From: Aselliscus stoliczkanus
Lineage: Eukaryota; Chordata; Mammalia; Chiroptera; Hipposideridae
Reading direction: 5' to 3'
DNA length: 64,000 nt
Assembly (NCBI GenBank): GCA_033961575.1
Contig: CM066729.1
Span: 102,078,501 to 102,142,500, forward strand
Shown here: positions 1 through 10,794 of the stretch, piece by piece
Layout: each line of letters starts with the position of its first letter
Position numbering within the stretch: position 1 is the stretch's first letter
Made by a program: the position numbers and the translations under genes
The notes under the pieces: generated by a model
The model's database searches: none
What the model saw: the letters and a program-made list of their open reading frames with translations, nothing else
Told to the model about the DNA's origin: nothing

Positions 1-822
1 CAATACGAGGGTAGAACATAAATGCCAAGTCACAGAATCCATTTTTCTCTCACTGTGATCAACCAGATTTTGCTATAGGGAAGCAAATGACTGCAGGGTC
101 CAGTGGGAAGAAGCCAAACAGCTGTCACTTCCCTGAAAAAAACTGAGAGTCAGGAAAAGCATTCAGCAATGTCATACTGCCAGGGGCTTGTTCGAAGCTG
201 CCCAGAGACTTCATTTTCCTCTTCATCCTCAGCAAAGGAGATTAAGTATCATCCATGAGCCCGGAACCTCCATTTCACCATCGTCTTCTCATTTCCAGAG
301 ATGTTTTGCATCTTTTCTTAAAGTTCTAAAATATGTTCATCGATATCTCGAAAGAGTGTTTCTTTCTTGCACAGGGGATTTTTCCTGTTCTTTGGAAAAC
401 TTCATCTTTCCTGAATTAATATTTGCAGAGACATTTAATATTTTAGTACACAAATTAGATTATATATCAAGTTTACTGTTGGTGAAATTATCTTAATACG
501 TGTAAGAAATATGTGTCTTTGATTGAAAGCATAATAATAATTAATGATAAATAAAATGGTTTAATATGTGGTATGTAATTGGAGAGAACCATAGGCTATA
601 AACGATGAACAGAAATAGACTTGTATTCAGAATAACTTGCTCTAATCCATCAAGCTATGTGTCCTTAAAATCTCCTTATTGTTCTGTGCCATAGGTGTCT
701 TACATGTAAAACAGAAATAGTAGCCAGAATCTAAACTACATTAACAGACTGATACATTTAAAATAATGTGACTGTAAGTTTGGAAAACTTTATTGGCACT
801 AAACATGTTAGATATTAATATT
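1..822. other. Unique AT-rich flank, no gene recognised
   Basis: A 102-codon open frame at 188-496 (plus) has low-complexity composition and no recognisable domain, so I treat it as chance. No repeat family is recognised before the target-site duplication at 823. Confidence 0.5.
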
Positions 823-1169
823 TTTAGGTACATCTTTATTTTTTTATTAGTTTCAGGTGTACAACACAATGCAATAGTTATACTCTTTAACCCCAAAAGT
901 GACAAACCCTTCCCCCAGTTCGCCACCCCACTCCCTCCCCCCCATATCATACATATCTATCACAATTCCCCTGACTCCCCTCCACAGTATACTCCACATC
1001 CCATGACCATCCACATATTCAGTTACAGTTGGCCTACAATATTATACAACATCAGCTTCAGGTGTACAGTGCAGTGATCAAGCCTCTACTCCATCCAAAA
1101 TGTTTACATTATTATATTCCCCGAACTGTGTTTCATATCCCTGTGGCAATATTGTAGTTGTGTATTTAT

Positions 1170-1220
1170 GCTGTCTAATCCCCTCCCCTTCCCCCTTATC
1201 CCCACCCCCCTCCCAACTAG
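1170..1220 (-). other. G-quadruplex-prone tract in 3'UTR (copy A)
   Basis: A C-rich stretch on plus (around 1180-1218) gives several runs of three to six G on the element's sense strand with short loops. G-rich, quadruplex-forming 3'UTR tracts are a known feature of mammalian L1. Equivalent tracts lie near 11499-11530, 57660-57692 and 60247-60285. Confidence 0.6.
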
Positions 1221-1504
1221 CAACCCTCAGATTTTCCTCTATATCTATGAGTCTGTTTACTTTGATCATTTATTCAGTTTTTCAGATTCCACATGTAAGT
1301 GAGATCATATAGTACTTGTCTTTCTCCGACTGACTTACTTCACTTAACATAATAGTCTCTTCACAACATTATCAATTACATTCCCAGAACTGCCCACATA
1401 TCCCTGTGGCAACATTGTAGTCCCACCTACGCTGTCCAAATCTTCCCCCTCTCCCTCTTCCCCACTACCTCCCAGCCAGCAACCATCGGTTTTTCCTTTA
1501 TATC

Positions 1505-2092
1505 TGCTTAATATGACTTCAATCTTCTTAAATTTACTAAGACTCGTTTTGTGGCCTAATATGGTCTATCTTGGAAAATGTCCCATGTGTACTTGAGAAG
1601 AATGTATATTCTGTTTGTTCAGGGTGAAATGCTCTAAAAATATCAATGAAGACCAGCTGGTCTAAAGTATCATTTAAGGCCCCTCTTTCTGTGTTGATTT
1701 TCTGTCTAAAGTGTCTGTCCGTTGGTGAAAATGGTGTTGAAGTCCCCTACTATGATAGTGTTACTGTTGATCTCTGTCTTTATATCTGTCAAAATCTGTT
1801 ATATGTAATTAGGAGTTCCTATGTGGGGTGCATAGATGTTTATTGGGGTTATAGTGCCCTTCTTTGTCTTTTATTGTAGTCATTTTAAAGTCTATTTTGT
1901 CCAAAATAAGTATTGGTACTCCAGCTTTTTTTTTTCTCATTTCCATTTGCATGAAATATCTTATTCCATCTGTAAACAGCATATACATGTGTCCTATTTT
2001 CTAATCCACTCAGCCACTCTCTGTCTTTTGATTGGAGCATTTAGCCCATTCACATTTAAAATGATTATTGATAGGTGCATATGTATTGCCAT
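1505..2092 (-). pseudogene. ORF2 endonuclease-region remnant (copy A)
   Basis: Translated in pieces on the minus strand, this gives the start of L1 ORF2 (LNVNGLNAPIKR, VAEWIRK) through the C-terminal part of the AP-endonuclease domain (FHPEQTEYTFFSS, GTFSKIDH). The 3'UTR follows directly, with no RT. Two internal deletions lie near 1961-1980 and 1845-1862. The first removes the segment that normally carries the catalytic QETH glutamate. Stops and frame changes follow, so no active nuclease can be made. Copy C has the same two deletions. Confidence 0.75.
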
Positions 2093-3099
2093 TTTGTTAT
2101 TTGTATTCCTGGTCTCCCTGGGTTAGCTTGTTTACCCCTTTCTTTTGTTTCAAAAAGCCCTTTTAACATTTCTTGCAATGCTGGCTTGGTGGTAATGAAT
2201 TCCTTAAGCTTATTCTTTTCTGAGAAGCTCTTTATTTCTCCTTCAATTTTAAGTGATAGCCGTGCTGGGTAGAGCAATCTTGGTTGTAGGCCTTTATTTT
2301 GTGTTACTTTGAATATCCCCTGCCACTCCCTTCTGGCCTGCAGCGTTTCTGTAGACAAGGCAGCTGTTAGTCTAACAGGAGTTCCTTTGTATGTAACCTG
2401 TTGTCTTTCTCTTGCAGCCTCCAGGATTCTCTCTCTGTCTTTAACCTTTGCCATTTTAACTATGATGTGTCTTGATGTGGACCTGTTTGGGTTCAGCTTG
2501 TTTGGAACCCTCTGCACTTCCTGGGCATGTATGTTGATTTCCTTCACCAGGGTAGGGAAGTTTTCAGTCATTATTTTTTCAAATACATTTTCGACCACTT
2601 GCTTCTTCTCTTCTCCTTCTGGTATTCCTATGAGTCGAAGGTGGTTGCGTTTCACCTTGTCCCATAGGGCTCTTAAACTATTTTCATTGGTTTTTATTCT
2701 TTGGTCTTTTTGTTGTCCCAACTGGGTGATTTCTGCTATTTTATTTTCCAAATCGCTGATCTGCTCCTCTGCTTCATCTACTCTACTGGTGATTCCTTCG
2801 AATGTGTTCTTCATTTCAGTTATTGTATTCTTTAGTTCTAACAGATTGTTTTTTATGGTTTCCCTATCCTTCTTTATGTCCTTGCTAAGTTCCTTAAACA
2901 TTCTTATCATCACTGTTCTAAACTCTGTTTCTGGAAGTTTGGATCTCTCTGTTTCACTTAGTTCCATTTCTAGAGGTTTCTTCTGATCTTTTACTTGTGA
3001 CATGTTTCTTTGTTTCCTCATTCTGGCTGTCGCTCTGGGATTGCTTTGATGTATTAGACAGATCACCAGGAGAGCCCTGGCTGGATCATGCAGGCACAC
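2065..3099 (-). CDS. L1 ORF1p-like RNA-binding protein, intact (copy A)
   Basis: An uninterrupted 344-codon frame homologous to LINE-1 ORF1p, the trimeric nucleic-acid chaperone of L1 RNPs. A charged coiled coil covers about residues 55-150 (e.g. SRVDEAEEQISDLENKIAE). It is followed by an RRM region (NHLRLIGIPEGEE, about 155) and the C-terminal domain with the conserved SRHIIVKMAKVKDRERIL and LSTETLQARREW stretches. The likely start is Met27 (3021) or Met33, because L1 ORF1 usually begins close to a basic M-x-K-Q segment. However, the 26 upstream codons are also well preserved in copies B and C. The last codons overlap the ORF2 start (ATG at complement 2090-2092) by 28 nt. Whether it is expressed is unknown. 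Confidence 0.8.
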   Translation of the reverse strand: MCLHDPARALLVICLIHQSNPRATARMRKQRNMSQVKDQKKPLEMELSETERSKLPETEFRTVMIRMFKELSKDIKKDRETIKNNLLELKNTITEMKNTFEGITSRVDEAEEQISDLENKIAEITQLGQQKDQRIKTNENSLRALWDKVKRNHLRLIGIPEGEEKKQVVENVFEKIMTENFPTLVKEINIHAQEVQRVPNKLNPNRSTSRHIIVKMAKVKDRERILEAARERQQVTYKGTPVRLTAALSTETLQARREWQGIFKVTQNKGLQPRLLYPARLSLKIEGEIKSFSEKNKLKEFITTKPALQEMLKGLFETKERGKQANPGRPGIQITKWQYICTYQ

Positions 3100-4032
3100 A
3101 GCTCATGGCCCAACACTCCCAGGAAAACTCCCAGTCTCAGCCTGTGCCAATCAGCCGCTCACAGATCAGACTGAGCAGCCTGACAACCAATTACCAGCCT
3201 GGCAACTCTTCAAGCGCAGTGCGGGGACTCAAGGCGGCTTGCGCACTCCCGCATCTCAGTGAGCAGCCTGTTGGAGCCAGAAGGCACCCGCCCAGCATTT
3301 CCCTGGCAACACAGTATAAGCTGGGCGGAGGGTGGGGATCCAAGGCCGCATGCGTGCGTGCACGCACACACGCACACATGCACTTCTGCACCAATTCCAC
3401 TGACCAATGAGGCCTAGGACCTGATCCTCCATAGGAGGGCCCAAGCTGGACAAAATGGCGCCCTCCCTACACCACTTGCGTGCAGGCTCCACACCATGGA
3501 AACAACCGTCCAAAAACCTCCAGCCTTTGCACCAAAGGTGCTCAGTTCAGTCCGTCCCCTCAGGCTCCCGGGCCCGGCTCACACCGCCACTCCCTCCACC
3601 AGGAACCAGGTAAGTGCTCACTGGCAAGCAAGCCCAGGCGCCAGCTCCACTGTTTCTCCAGCCGCTCTTAGCCTCACCGAGCTGAGCAAAGAGAGTCCTC
3701 ACTAATTTACTGCTGGCTATCTTAGAACTCCTCTTCCCGGCAAAGGAACTCTGGGCTGGTGAGCTTGGAGTGCGGCCTGAGGGTCTCTCCCCCAACCGGA
3801 GAAGGCTTCCCACAGCTGGGGATTCCCTCATGGGGTTCGCCCTCTCTTGTCTCCACCCATCCTACCAGACTTGACGTGGCCTCCTCTTTAAGTTCTTCCT
3901 TTAGTGGTTCTGTTCATCTAATGTTCCGAGGACCTCCAGGGTTGAATGCTGTATAATTTGCTTGTAATTTTGGTGTGATCCTGGGAGGCAGTTAGCACAG
4001 CATCTGTCTATTGCGCCATTTTACCGGAAGTC
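3022..4032 (-). promoter_or_regulatory. HAL1-like 5'UTR/internal promoter (copy A)
   Basis: A GC- and CpG-rich leader of about 1 kb. The very 5' end (4032 downward) carries an ETS-type site (ACCGGAAGTC on plus, 4023-4032). Immediately inside it is a YY1-type site (GCGCCATTTT on plus, about 4013-4022), placed like the YY1 site at the start of human L1. A second AAAATGGCGC sits at about 3452-3461 in the opposite orientation. One ~110-bp monomer (about 3225-3345) includes an RFX X-box-like ATTTCCCTGGCAAC at 3297-3310. Regulatory roles are inferred from motifs only. Confidence 0.55.
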
Positions 4033-4048
4033 TTTAGGTACATCTTTA

Positions 4049-5769
4049 GACGTTATATATTTATCTTTTTCTTGGTTTGGAGTACTTAGTATTTTTCTAA
4101 AATGAGTTTTTTATTACATTAGCCCCCAGGAAGATAGATGAACTGGAGCGTTGTTTTTGTTTTATTTTTTGTTGAAATAACGTTCTGAAACATCATCCAC
4201 TTGTGAGTGACAGACTGTTCACTGGGTAACCATGACTTCTGCAACATGGGGTTGCATTTGTTACAGCTGATCTCAGTGCTTGCCTGCATGAAATATTTTC
4301 CCACTGTTGTCAGTTCTTAGCACTTACAGACAGGCTCTAGGCATGCCTCTGACCATCACCACTCATCACAGCCCTGGTCTTTGCTTAGGTACACCAGCGC
4401 CCTCTGCTGGACCAACTACAGCAAGTAGCCTAGAGCCCCTTCTCAAGTGTGGGTTGCCTGCGAGAGCTCTTATGTCATCAGATCGGCGTGGTCATGTACA
4501 ATCCTCATTGGGATTTGGTGAGGTTGGTAATTACAGAAGTTTGGGTATGTCGGAGAGATGGTCTGATGAACACGATCACCAAACATCTGACTTTTTAACT
4601 TGGGAGGGAGTACGTTTCAGCAGTACTCATTACAATGACTCACATTCACGTTTTGGAACACCCCTGCTTTTCAATGAATTCAGCACTTTGCTGGGGTATC
4701 CTCGAGTCAGATAACTATTTTCTCTCACATAAATTAGAAAAGAGGTCCTTATCAGTTTAGGATGATGTTCTAGTGAGATACAGCTTCTTCTGAGTTAATT
4801 CGACACTGACTAGCAGGCTATATACCCTCAGTTATTCTGTTATCAAATATTTATTGAAAACCTACATGTACCCAACATCTTTTAAGTGCTAAGGATACAA
4901 CAATTGATAACATATTTTTATGAAGGTATATACCAGTAACCTTGTATCTATTTTGGACCTGCTGAAATAGAAATTCTAACAGGAAGACAACTCTGGTGAC
5001 CAAACATACTTTTTTGCCTACACTGAAGGGTTTCAAGGATGCAGGACTCTCAGTGCTTAAGCAAGTTCCAAACTGGACTGACTTGGTCCCTCTAAATACA
5101 AGATTTCCCACCATAGAAGACTGTAACTTGCAGTAGCATTTATTGAAAAATAACCTTTCAATATCCTCTTATCACTAATACTATTATTCTGAACAGTTTC
5201 TCCTCATTAAAACTTGTTGGAACTTACTTGTATGTTACTTATGAATCAACCTAGTGAATTGCCATTTACAAAATACTTTCTTATCTACAAAAGATGCTGA
5301 ACAAACCTAAAATTACAAATACAAATTTGTACTGTGAAAGATGCAGAAAGAGCTTCAATTATGTAGGATGAAAGACTTTAGAACAAAAAGGGAAATTGAA
5401 ATCTAAAAAGGGTATTTATCAATGAAATCTATGAGAAAGACAAATATCCGTTAATCAGGTGATTTTTAAAAATCATAAAAGCTTAAAACTGAAAGGATCT
5501 AAAATTCATCCAGCTCTTTCTATCCAAACAAAAAAATTTCTCCTGGATTTTGATGTGATTTATATTCTTACATGTTATTCTAAAAACTTAGTCTATATCT
5601 CCCACTGATTAAAGTTACCACATTTTATTTAAATACGATTCTCTTAGTTCTCATCATTTTGCTTTAGGATTTAAAAAAATCTTCATATATCCATGTACTG
5701 CAAGGACTGAAAATCAGGTTCAATATTATTTGCTTCTTGTCATCTGCTAAAATTGAGAGGTCCTCTAAT
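4049..5769. other. Intergenic DNA, largely unassigned
   Basis: No repeat is confidently recognised. A 135-codon frame at 4307-4714 (plus) has no recognisable domain and spans a CTCF-type motif; I do not support it as a gene. Confidence 0.4.
4394..4410 (-). promoter_or_regulatory. Candidate CTCF binding site
   Basis: The minus strand reads CCAGCAGAGGGCGCTGG, an essentially perfect match to the CTCF core CCASYAGRKGGCRS. It lies in non-repetitive sequence. The minus orientation would matter for loop direction. It is the only strong match I noticed in the window. Occupancy cannot be told from sequence. Confidence 0.65.
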
Positions 5770-6180
5770 GGCCTAACTCTAAGTTACCCTCCCTACTTTG
5801 CTCCTGTGAATAAGGTCCCTCAGTCAAACAACCCTCCTTACTGAGGGGACAAAGCACAGTTTCTGTTTATCCCCAAGTAGCAAGTTTCAGTTTTCTGCCA
5901 GCCTGTGGATTATTCAAACAAGCCTATTATGTCCTCCTGTGGGAATCAGTGTAGCTACTTCTCTTGGTAATAATACAAAGCCTAGCTCCCACAGCTCCTG
6001 GTTGTTCACTCTGCTCCTAAGGGCAACCTCCACAGGTCCGTGGCATGTGGTGTCCTTCTTCCCCAGGCTATGAGTATATGTGATGAATAAATTGCTATTT
6101 ATCTCATCTTTCCAGTGCTGGGTGTTGTGTGGTTGGCCAGCTCCATAATCCTAGTGTGGGAATTGTTCGTTCATCAGTGG
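5770..6180 (+). repeat. Possible old LTR remnant
   Basis: The tract is moderately C/T-rich. It ends with an AATAAA signal (about 6084) about 30 nt before a G/T-rich segment and a short terminal region, as in a retroviral LTR. It has no coding capacity and the family is not recognised. It could equally be unique sequence. Confidence 0.3.
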
Positions 6181-6419
6181 GGTGAAGAGGAAGCAATCAA
6201 AATCAGTCCGCAACTATGAATTCTTATACAATGCTGCACAGTTTTGCTTATTCTTCTCTTTTAAAAGTGATTTCCACTTTTATCCCATAAAATTCATTGT
6301 TTGGGTGAAGCTAGAAAATCACTCAAGTATAATAAGATATTGGAATAGGTGTGCTTTTGATTGAGTGCAAATAAGGATCTCATAATCACAGTTGAGGGAA
6401 AAATGAACTCAAAGCTTTT

Positions 6420-6871
6420 TTTTTTTTTTTTTTTTTTTAAAGATTTTATTGGGGAATTAGTGGAGGGGAACAGCGTTGGGGAATCAGGGAAGGGGAACAG
6501 ACAAGTTGCCGTCTTCTTGTTCTTCAGTTTAGTTGCAGAGGATGTTGCTTCACTGTTGGTATCGTCATTGCGCTCTTCCCGGATGAGGCAGATCGGTCGC
6601 TGGCCTCTGGATGTCGCTCATCGCGGCTATTGGCAGCTCACGCTTGGCTGCCAGCCACTCACGCTGGCTGCGGGCCACTCACTGTAGCCTATGGCAGCCC
6701 ACTGCAGCAGGGGCTGCAGCCCACACCATTACCGGGGCTCGCACAGCCCAGCTCCAGGTGGAGCTGTTGTTAGCTGTAGAGGGCGGTGTCACTGGCCCTC
6801 ATGTGGGATCCGAACCGGGGCCGCTGGCATCCCAAAACCAGCGCTTAACCAATGCGCCACTCGGCTGGCCC
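6420..6871 (-). mobile_element. tRNA-derived SINE, long form (~450 bp)
   Basis: Minus-strand SINE with perfect 16-bp TSDs, TGAACTCAAAGCTTTT (6404-6419 and 6872-6887). In its own sense it begins with a GGCCAGCCGAGTGGCGCA tRNA-like head containing A-box and B-box-like segments (GGTTCGGATCCC). A non-tRNA body of about 300 bp follows, then AATAAAATCTTTAAA and poly(A). It shares its head with the ~100-bp copies elsewhere in the window. I do not recognise the family by name. Confidence 0.85.
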
Positions 6872-6887
6872 TGAACTCAAAGCTTTT

Positions 6888-9315
6888 AAGAATCTAGTTA
6901 CTTCATGAGAACTAGAAGGAGTGATGACTAACTGGAGGAGGGTACTCAGAAATTATAGCCAAGAAGAGTTAAAAGAAAAATATGCATCTGTTTAGCAATG
7001 ATCCTATGAAAAAGAATTTTTATTTCTATGGATTGGGATATATATCCAGTCCAATTTTCCATGATAAATTAGAAAATTCATGTAAATTTGCAAATCCACA
7101 GACAATTTCCTTCTCTGTTTCATTAATACTTTATTTATTCTTTCAAACATAATCTTACATGTCAGGCATTATAAGAAAAAAAAAAAACTGAAGTGTTTAT
7201 ACCCTGACTTTGCATCTGCTGCTTCCAGAAATTGATAGGCAAATGCACTGGATATAGATGGACATTAAGGATGATTTGCAGGATGTCAGCAATGTAAAGG
7301 AATAAAGAAACTCCCTTGTCTAGCCATCCACCTCTCACTGAATTAATGGGAGTGAAAAATGAAGTACAGTAAACTGTTGTGAATGTCAGGTGTCAGTGTC
7401 AGTCTTTCTAACTGAGCCCAGTTCTTCTTCAGCTCCCCACCTCCCACCCAATTAATTGAAAATTGACTGAATAGCTTGGCCAGATTCCTAATGTGGTAGT
7501 TAGCATAGTCATCTAATGACAATATAAAGCATTAAGAAAGCACAGTTTCCTTGTTACCCTGGCTTAGATAACATTTTTCAGAGAACCTGAAGACCCAGTA
7601 CAAATTATAACTATTAAGAATATTCCACAATCCATGACATTCATGAATTATGCTATTTGGTATCTTTTAAACTTAATGAGATTTGAAATAACCTGTAGTT
7701 AAATATCAAAGAGACATAACTGCACAAAATGTCATACTTCCATAAGATCATCCAAGACCAGGTTTTACCTGTGTGTCACCTGCATGCCCATAATAGTGCT
7801 AACTCTAAAGAAGAATAAAGTCAATCAGCAGAAGCATGAGCTGCAAGCCAAAATGAACTGAAAACAGAGCCCTAGCAATAGAGCTCTTAACAGCAAGAAG
7901 CTGTTGAGAAGGAAATTCAATTATAGGGACAGAAGAGGAAGGAGATAGTAGATTTTGTGTATCCTATAGCCACTGCAAGAAACAATGGAAAAATGAAGCT
8001 GAAGAAATCCAGTTATTTTTTCTCATGCAGATATCTTCCTTTTTTAAAATCCACTTTATGTTAATAAAGTTCTATTATTTGGAAGATTTCCTGAAAAACG
8101 AACACATTAACGTCTAAGTGCAGGAAAATAGCTAAAATGTCTAAAATAAAGTAGTTAATATTTCTTCTGATAGATAAGAGTCTACATGGAGGATTGGCAA
8201 TGCTAAGAAGGTTTTGTTGGGAATCTAGTTATGAAAATGAGAGTAATTTTACATACTTTCAACCCAGATGAAATCTCACCTTGAAAAACTAAGAACAGTG
8301 AAGAAAATGATTAAGTAGGCAGGACTCCACAAGTGGGAGACTTTCCCAGCCAAATTTTAGTGACAGCCAAAAAGACTAGACTATTTCCAAAAACTAACTC
8401 ATGAATTAATGGTGATTTATTACTCAGGGACCTGACATTAATTAAAGTAAATTTAGCCATATCCTTATCACTTCAAGTTGATGTTAATGCAGTTGGCTAG
8501 AAAGAGGATACAAATTACTTAGGCAAGGGCCACCAGTCAATCATGTCTTCCTAAAATGCCTTTCTACCCCAGCAGGGAGGTTTCTGGAACTCTAAACCCT
8601 CCAAATTAAATTATGTTGGAAGGACCTAACTTAACTCCTCTTAATCTTGGCCATCTATACTTCTTCCAATTATATGACTTAGCTTTTTTTAAAATTCCAC
8701 CAGAAAAATGCATGATGAAAAGAGAAATTACCAGAAAAAAGACTGGAGGGTATAAATGTGTTTTGATTGTATAGCTCAACTTAGAAGAATACCACAGACT
8801 GAATTTAATAATTATCAAATAGTAATTATAGATACAAATTTTGAATAGCTAATATTTTAATTACTGTATTAGAAGAAGATGATAATCTGATAAATACAAT
8901 GTGATGTTGTATTTATTTTATTGGCTTTTGTGACAAACAAATATTAATCCTAATTCACAACTCTAAAGAGTCCACGGGGCAAAATTAACAATAAGGGAAA
9001 ATATTAAGTTCCCTATATACATTTTATAAGGATCACAGATATTGACCTCCAACTTCTGCCTACCTTCAGAATAAGACTACTACACCTTAGGAGCTTAGCA
9101 CATCTGTCAGGTTTTACAATTATACTGTAAACAGTTTGGTGCTGAATAGGAAACTGAGCACTCAATTGCAATATTTTTTTTTCAAATTTTTGGAATTAAT
9201 CATTCAGATAATATTAGATTCAACTTGTAGCCACATCAGATGCCATCACTAAAATAGTGACTCAGTCTCAGCTTGGAAAGCCTGCTGCCATGTCCCCTTC
9301 CAGTCGCTGTCACCC
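6888..9315. other. Intergenic DNA, nothing recognised
   Basis: AT-rich sequence with short open frames only. No repeat, RNA gene or conserved coding pattern was recognised. Confidence 0.45.
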
Positions 9316-9886
9316 ACTGTATTTTGCTGTGTATTATGTGTATATATACACACGCTGTGTTTAATGCTCCCATGTATAATGCATGCACACATTTTTGGAC
9401 CAGACTTTCAGGGGAAAAAAATCTTTCATTTTAATCTTTTAATTCAAGTTTTTATTTATTTACATTTAGGTACTTGTTTTTTTTATTACAAAGGAATTCT
9501 AGCATTTATTTTTTTAAAACTTATGGTACAAGAAATTTTATATAACAAATAATTACAAAACACAAGAACAGATACAAGGTACAAGAAATTTTATGTACCG
9601 GTAACAAATTTACAATATTTATGCATCATAGAAGGCCAAGAACTCTTCTTTGTTGCAAGTTCACTGTAAGTTCAACAAAACCGATTATCATATTCCAAGG
9701 TATTATTTTGCATACAGATATAATTATTGATTTGTAGAGTTACAGCCTTAACTCATAAGCATAAATAAAAAATTAAAAACATTTATATAGATATGGAATT
9801 AGTACTACCCATGTATAATATACATCCTTATTTTTCCCTCACAAATTTGGGCAAAAAAGTGCGCACTATCCACGGCAAAATACGGT
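9316..9886. mobile_element. MITE-like DNA element with degenerate terminal inverted repeats
   Basis: The left end (CTGTATTTTGCTGTGTATTA, about 9318) resembles the reverse complement of the right end (CCGTATTTTGCCGTGGATAG, from about 9885). Matching continues into subterminal sequence (TGCGCAC- and CCCAAA-type words). The interior is AT-rich and contains a direct repeat GTACAAGAAATTTTAT (about 9527 and 9579). There are no coding remains. The superfamily is not assigned and the boundaries are approximate. Confidence 0.5.
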
Positions 9887-9889
9887 ATA

Positions 9890-10130
9890 TTTCCACACAA
9901 TTCCTAGGACAGCGTCAATGAATCTTAACATGTGTTGGGCTCTTGCTATGTAGTCCTACTATGGATTAATTCATTGTATTGGTTCTCACAATAACCTTGG
10001 AAAGCAGGTCCTATTATCTCCAAGTTTACAAATAACAAAATCAAGGCAGAAAAAGCTTAAGTAACTTATAAATAATAACACTGCTACTACAAAGAAGCGA
10101 AGCTGAGATTTAAGTCCTGGTTTAAGTGAA
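9890..10130 (+). repeat. MIR SINE remnant
   Basis: Contains the recognisable MIR order: CTCACAATAACCTTGGAAAGCAGG, a TATTATCTCC segment, then AAGTTTACAAAT, AGGCAGAAAAAGCTTAAGTA and a GCTGAGATTTAAG end. A short duplication of the last motif occurs at about 10097-10145. Confidence 0.6.
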
Positions 10131-10144
10131 GCTGAGATTTAAGT

Positions 10145-10640
10145 ATCAATTATCTATTGCTGCATAAGAAATTATTGTAAACACAGAGTAGCTTCAAATC
10201 TTTATCTCTGTTTCTGTGAGTGAGGCTTCCTTGTGGCTTAGCTGGGTCCTCGCGCTCCACGTTTTTCATAAGGAGGGAATTATAATGATTCACCTGAGGG
10301 TGGATCCACTTCCAAGATCATATGGTTATTGGCAGGATTCTGTTCCTCATTGGCTCCTGGTCTGAAGGGCTCCGTGTCTTTCAGGCTGTTGCCTGGAGGC
10401 TGCCCTTGCTGGCCTCCCTTCAGGACAACCGGCTCCCAGAATGAGCAAGCATGAGAGCCTCAGAAAGAATGTGCAAAATGGAAGCCGCTGTCTTATACCA
10501 CCGAATCTTGGAAGTGACATCCTTTAAAAACAAATCCTTAGCTCCAGTACCCACTCAGTGGGAGGAAATTGAACAAGGTGTGAATACCAGGCAGCAGAGA
10601 TCATTGGAAACTCTCTTAGGAACTGTCTACTGTATCAGGC
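10145..10640. repeat. Old LTR-type repeat, same family as 27180-28270
   Basis: Begins TATCTATTGCTGCATAAG and carries TTAGCTGGGTCCTC, GGATCCACTTCCAAG and GGAAGTGACATCC segments. These match the repeat at 27180-28270 in order. The arrangement is that of mammalian MLT1-type (ERVL-MaLR) LTRs. It is non-coding; the family call is from memory. Confidence 0.5.
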
Positions 10641-10794
10641 ATGCTTTTTATAAAGTGATTTTTAAAAGTTTATTTTAATGTAATTTACAAGTCTGTGCTG
10701 TTGGGACATCTCCTCTACCTTAATGCTTCTAATGAGTTTGTCAAACCGCCGTTAACAATTATGTATATGCAGCATTCCTACAATGTTATGTGTG

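Larger units (their letters stand above)
839..4032 (-). mobile_element. Half-L1 (HAL1-like) retrotransposon, copy A, full length
   Basis: A complete non-autonomous LINE-1 derivative on the minus strand, about 3.2 kb. It is bounded by a perfect 16-bp target-site duplication, TTTAGGTACATCTTTA, at 823-838 and 4033-4048, with an A-rich 3' tail read as T at 839-846. Order in its own sense: GC-rich 5'UTR (4032 to about 3022), ORF1 (to 2065), an endonuclease-region remnant of ORF2 (2092 to about 1505), then a 3'UTR with a duplicated module and a G-rich tract. The RT domain and the ORF2 C-terminus are absent. The long TSD and tail are hallmarks of target-primed reverse transcription, so the enzyme was presumably supplied by an autonomous L1. 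HAL1 is my family assignment from architecture; the subfamily is not named. Confidence 0.85.

Noticed and set aside
2309..2986. 225-codon plus-strand open frame (a near-twin at 12052-12729)
   Set aside because: It is the antisense shadow of the ORF1 of copies A and B; its reading comes from ORF1 conservation on the other strand.
4307..4714. 135-codon frame
   Set aside because: No domain, no splice context and no codon pattern; it spans a likely CTCF motif. Chance open frame.
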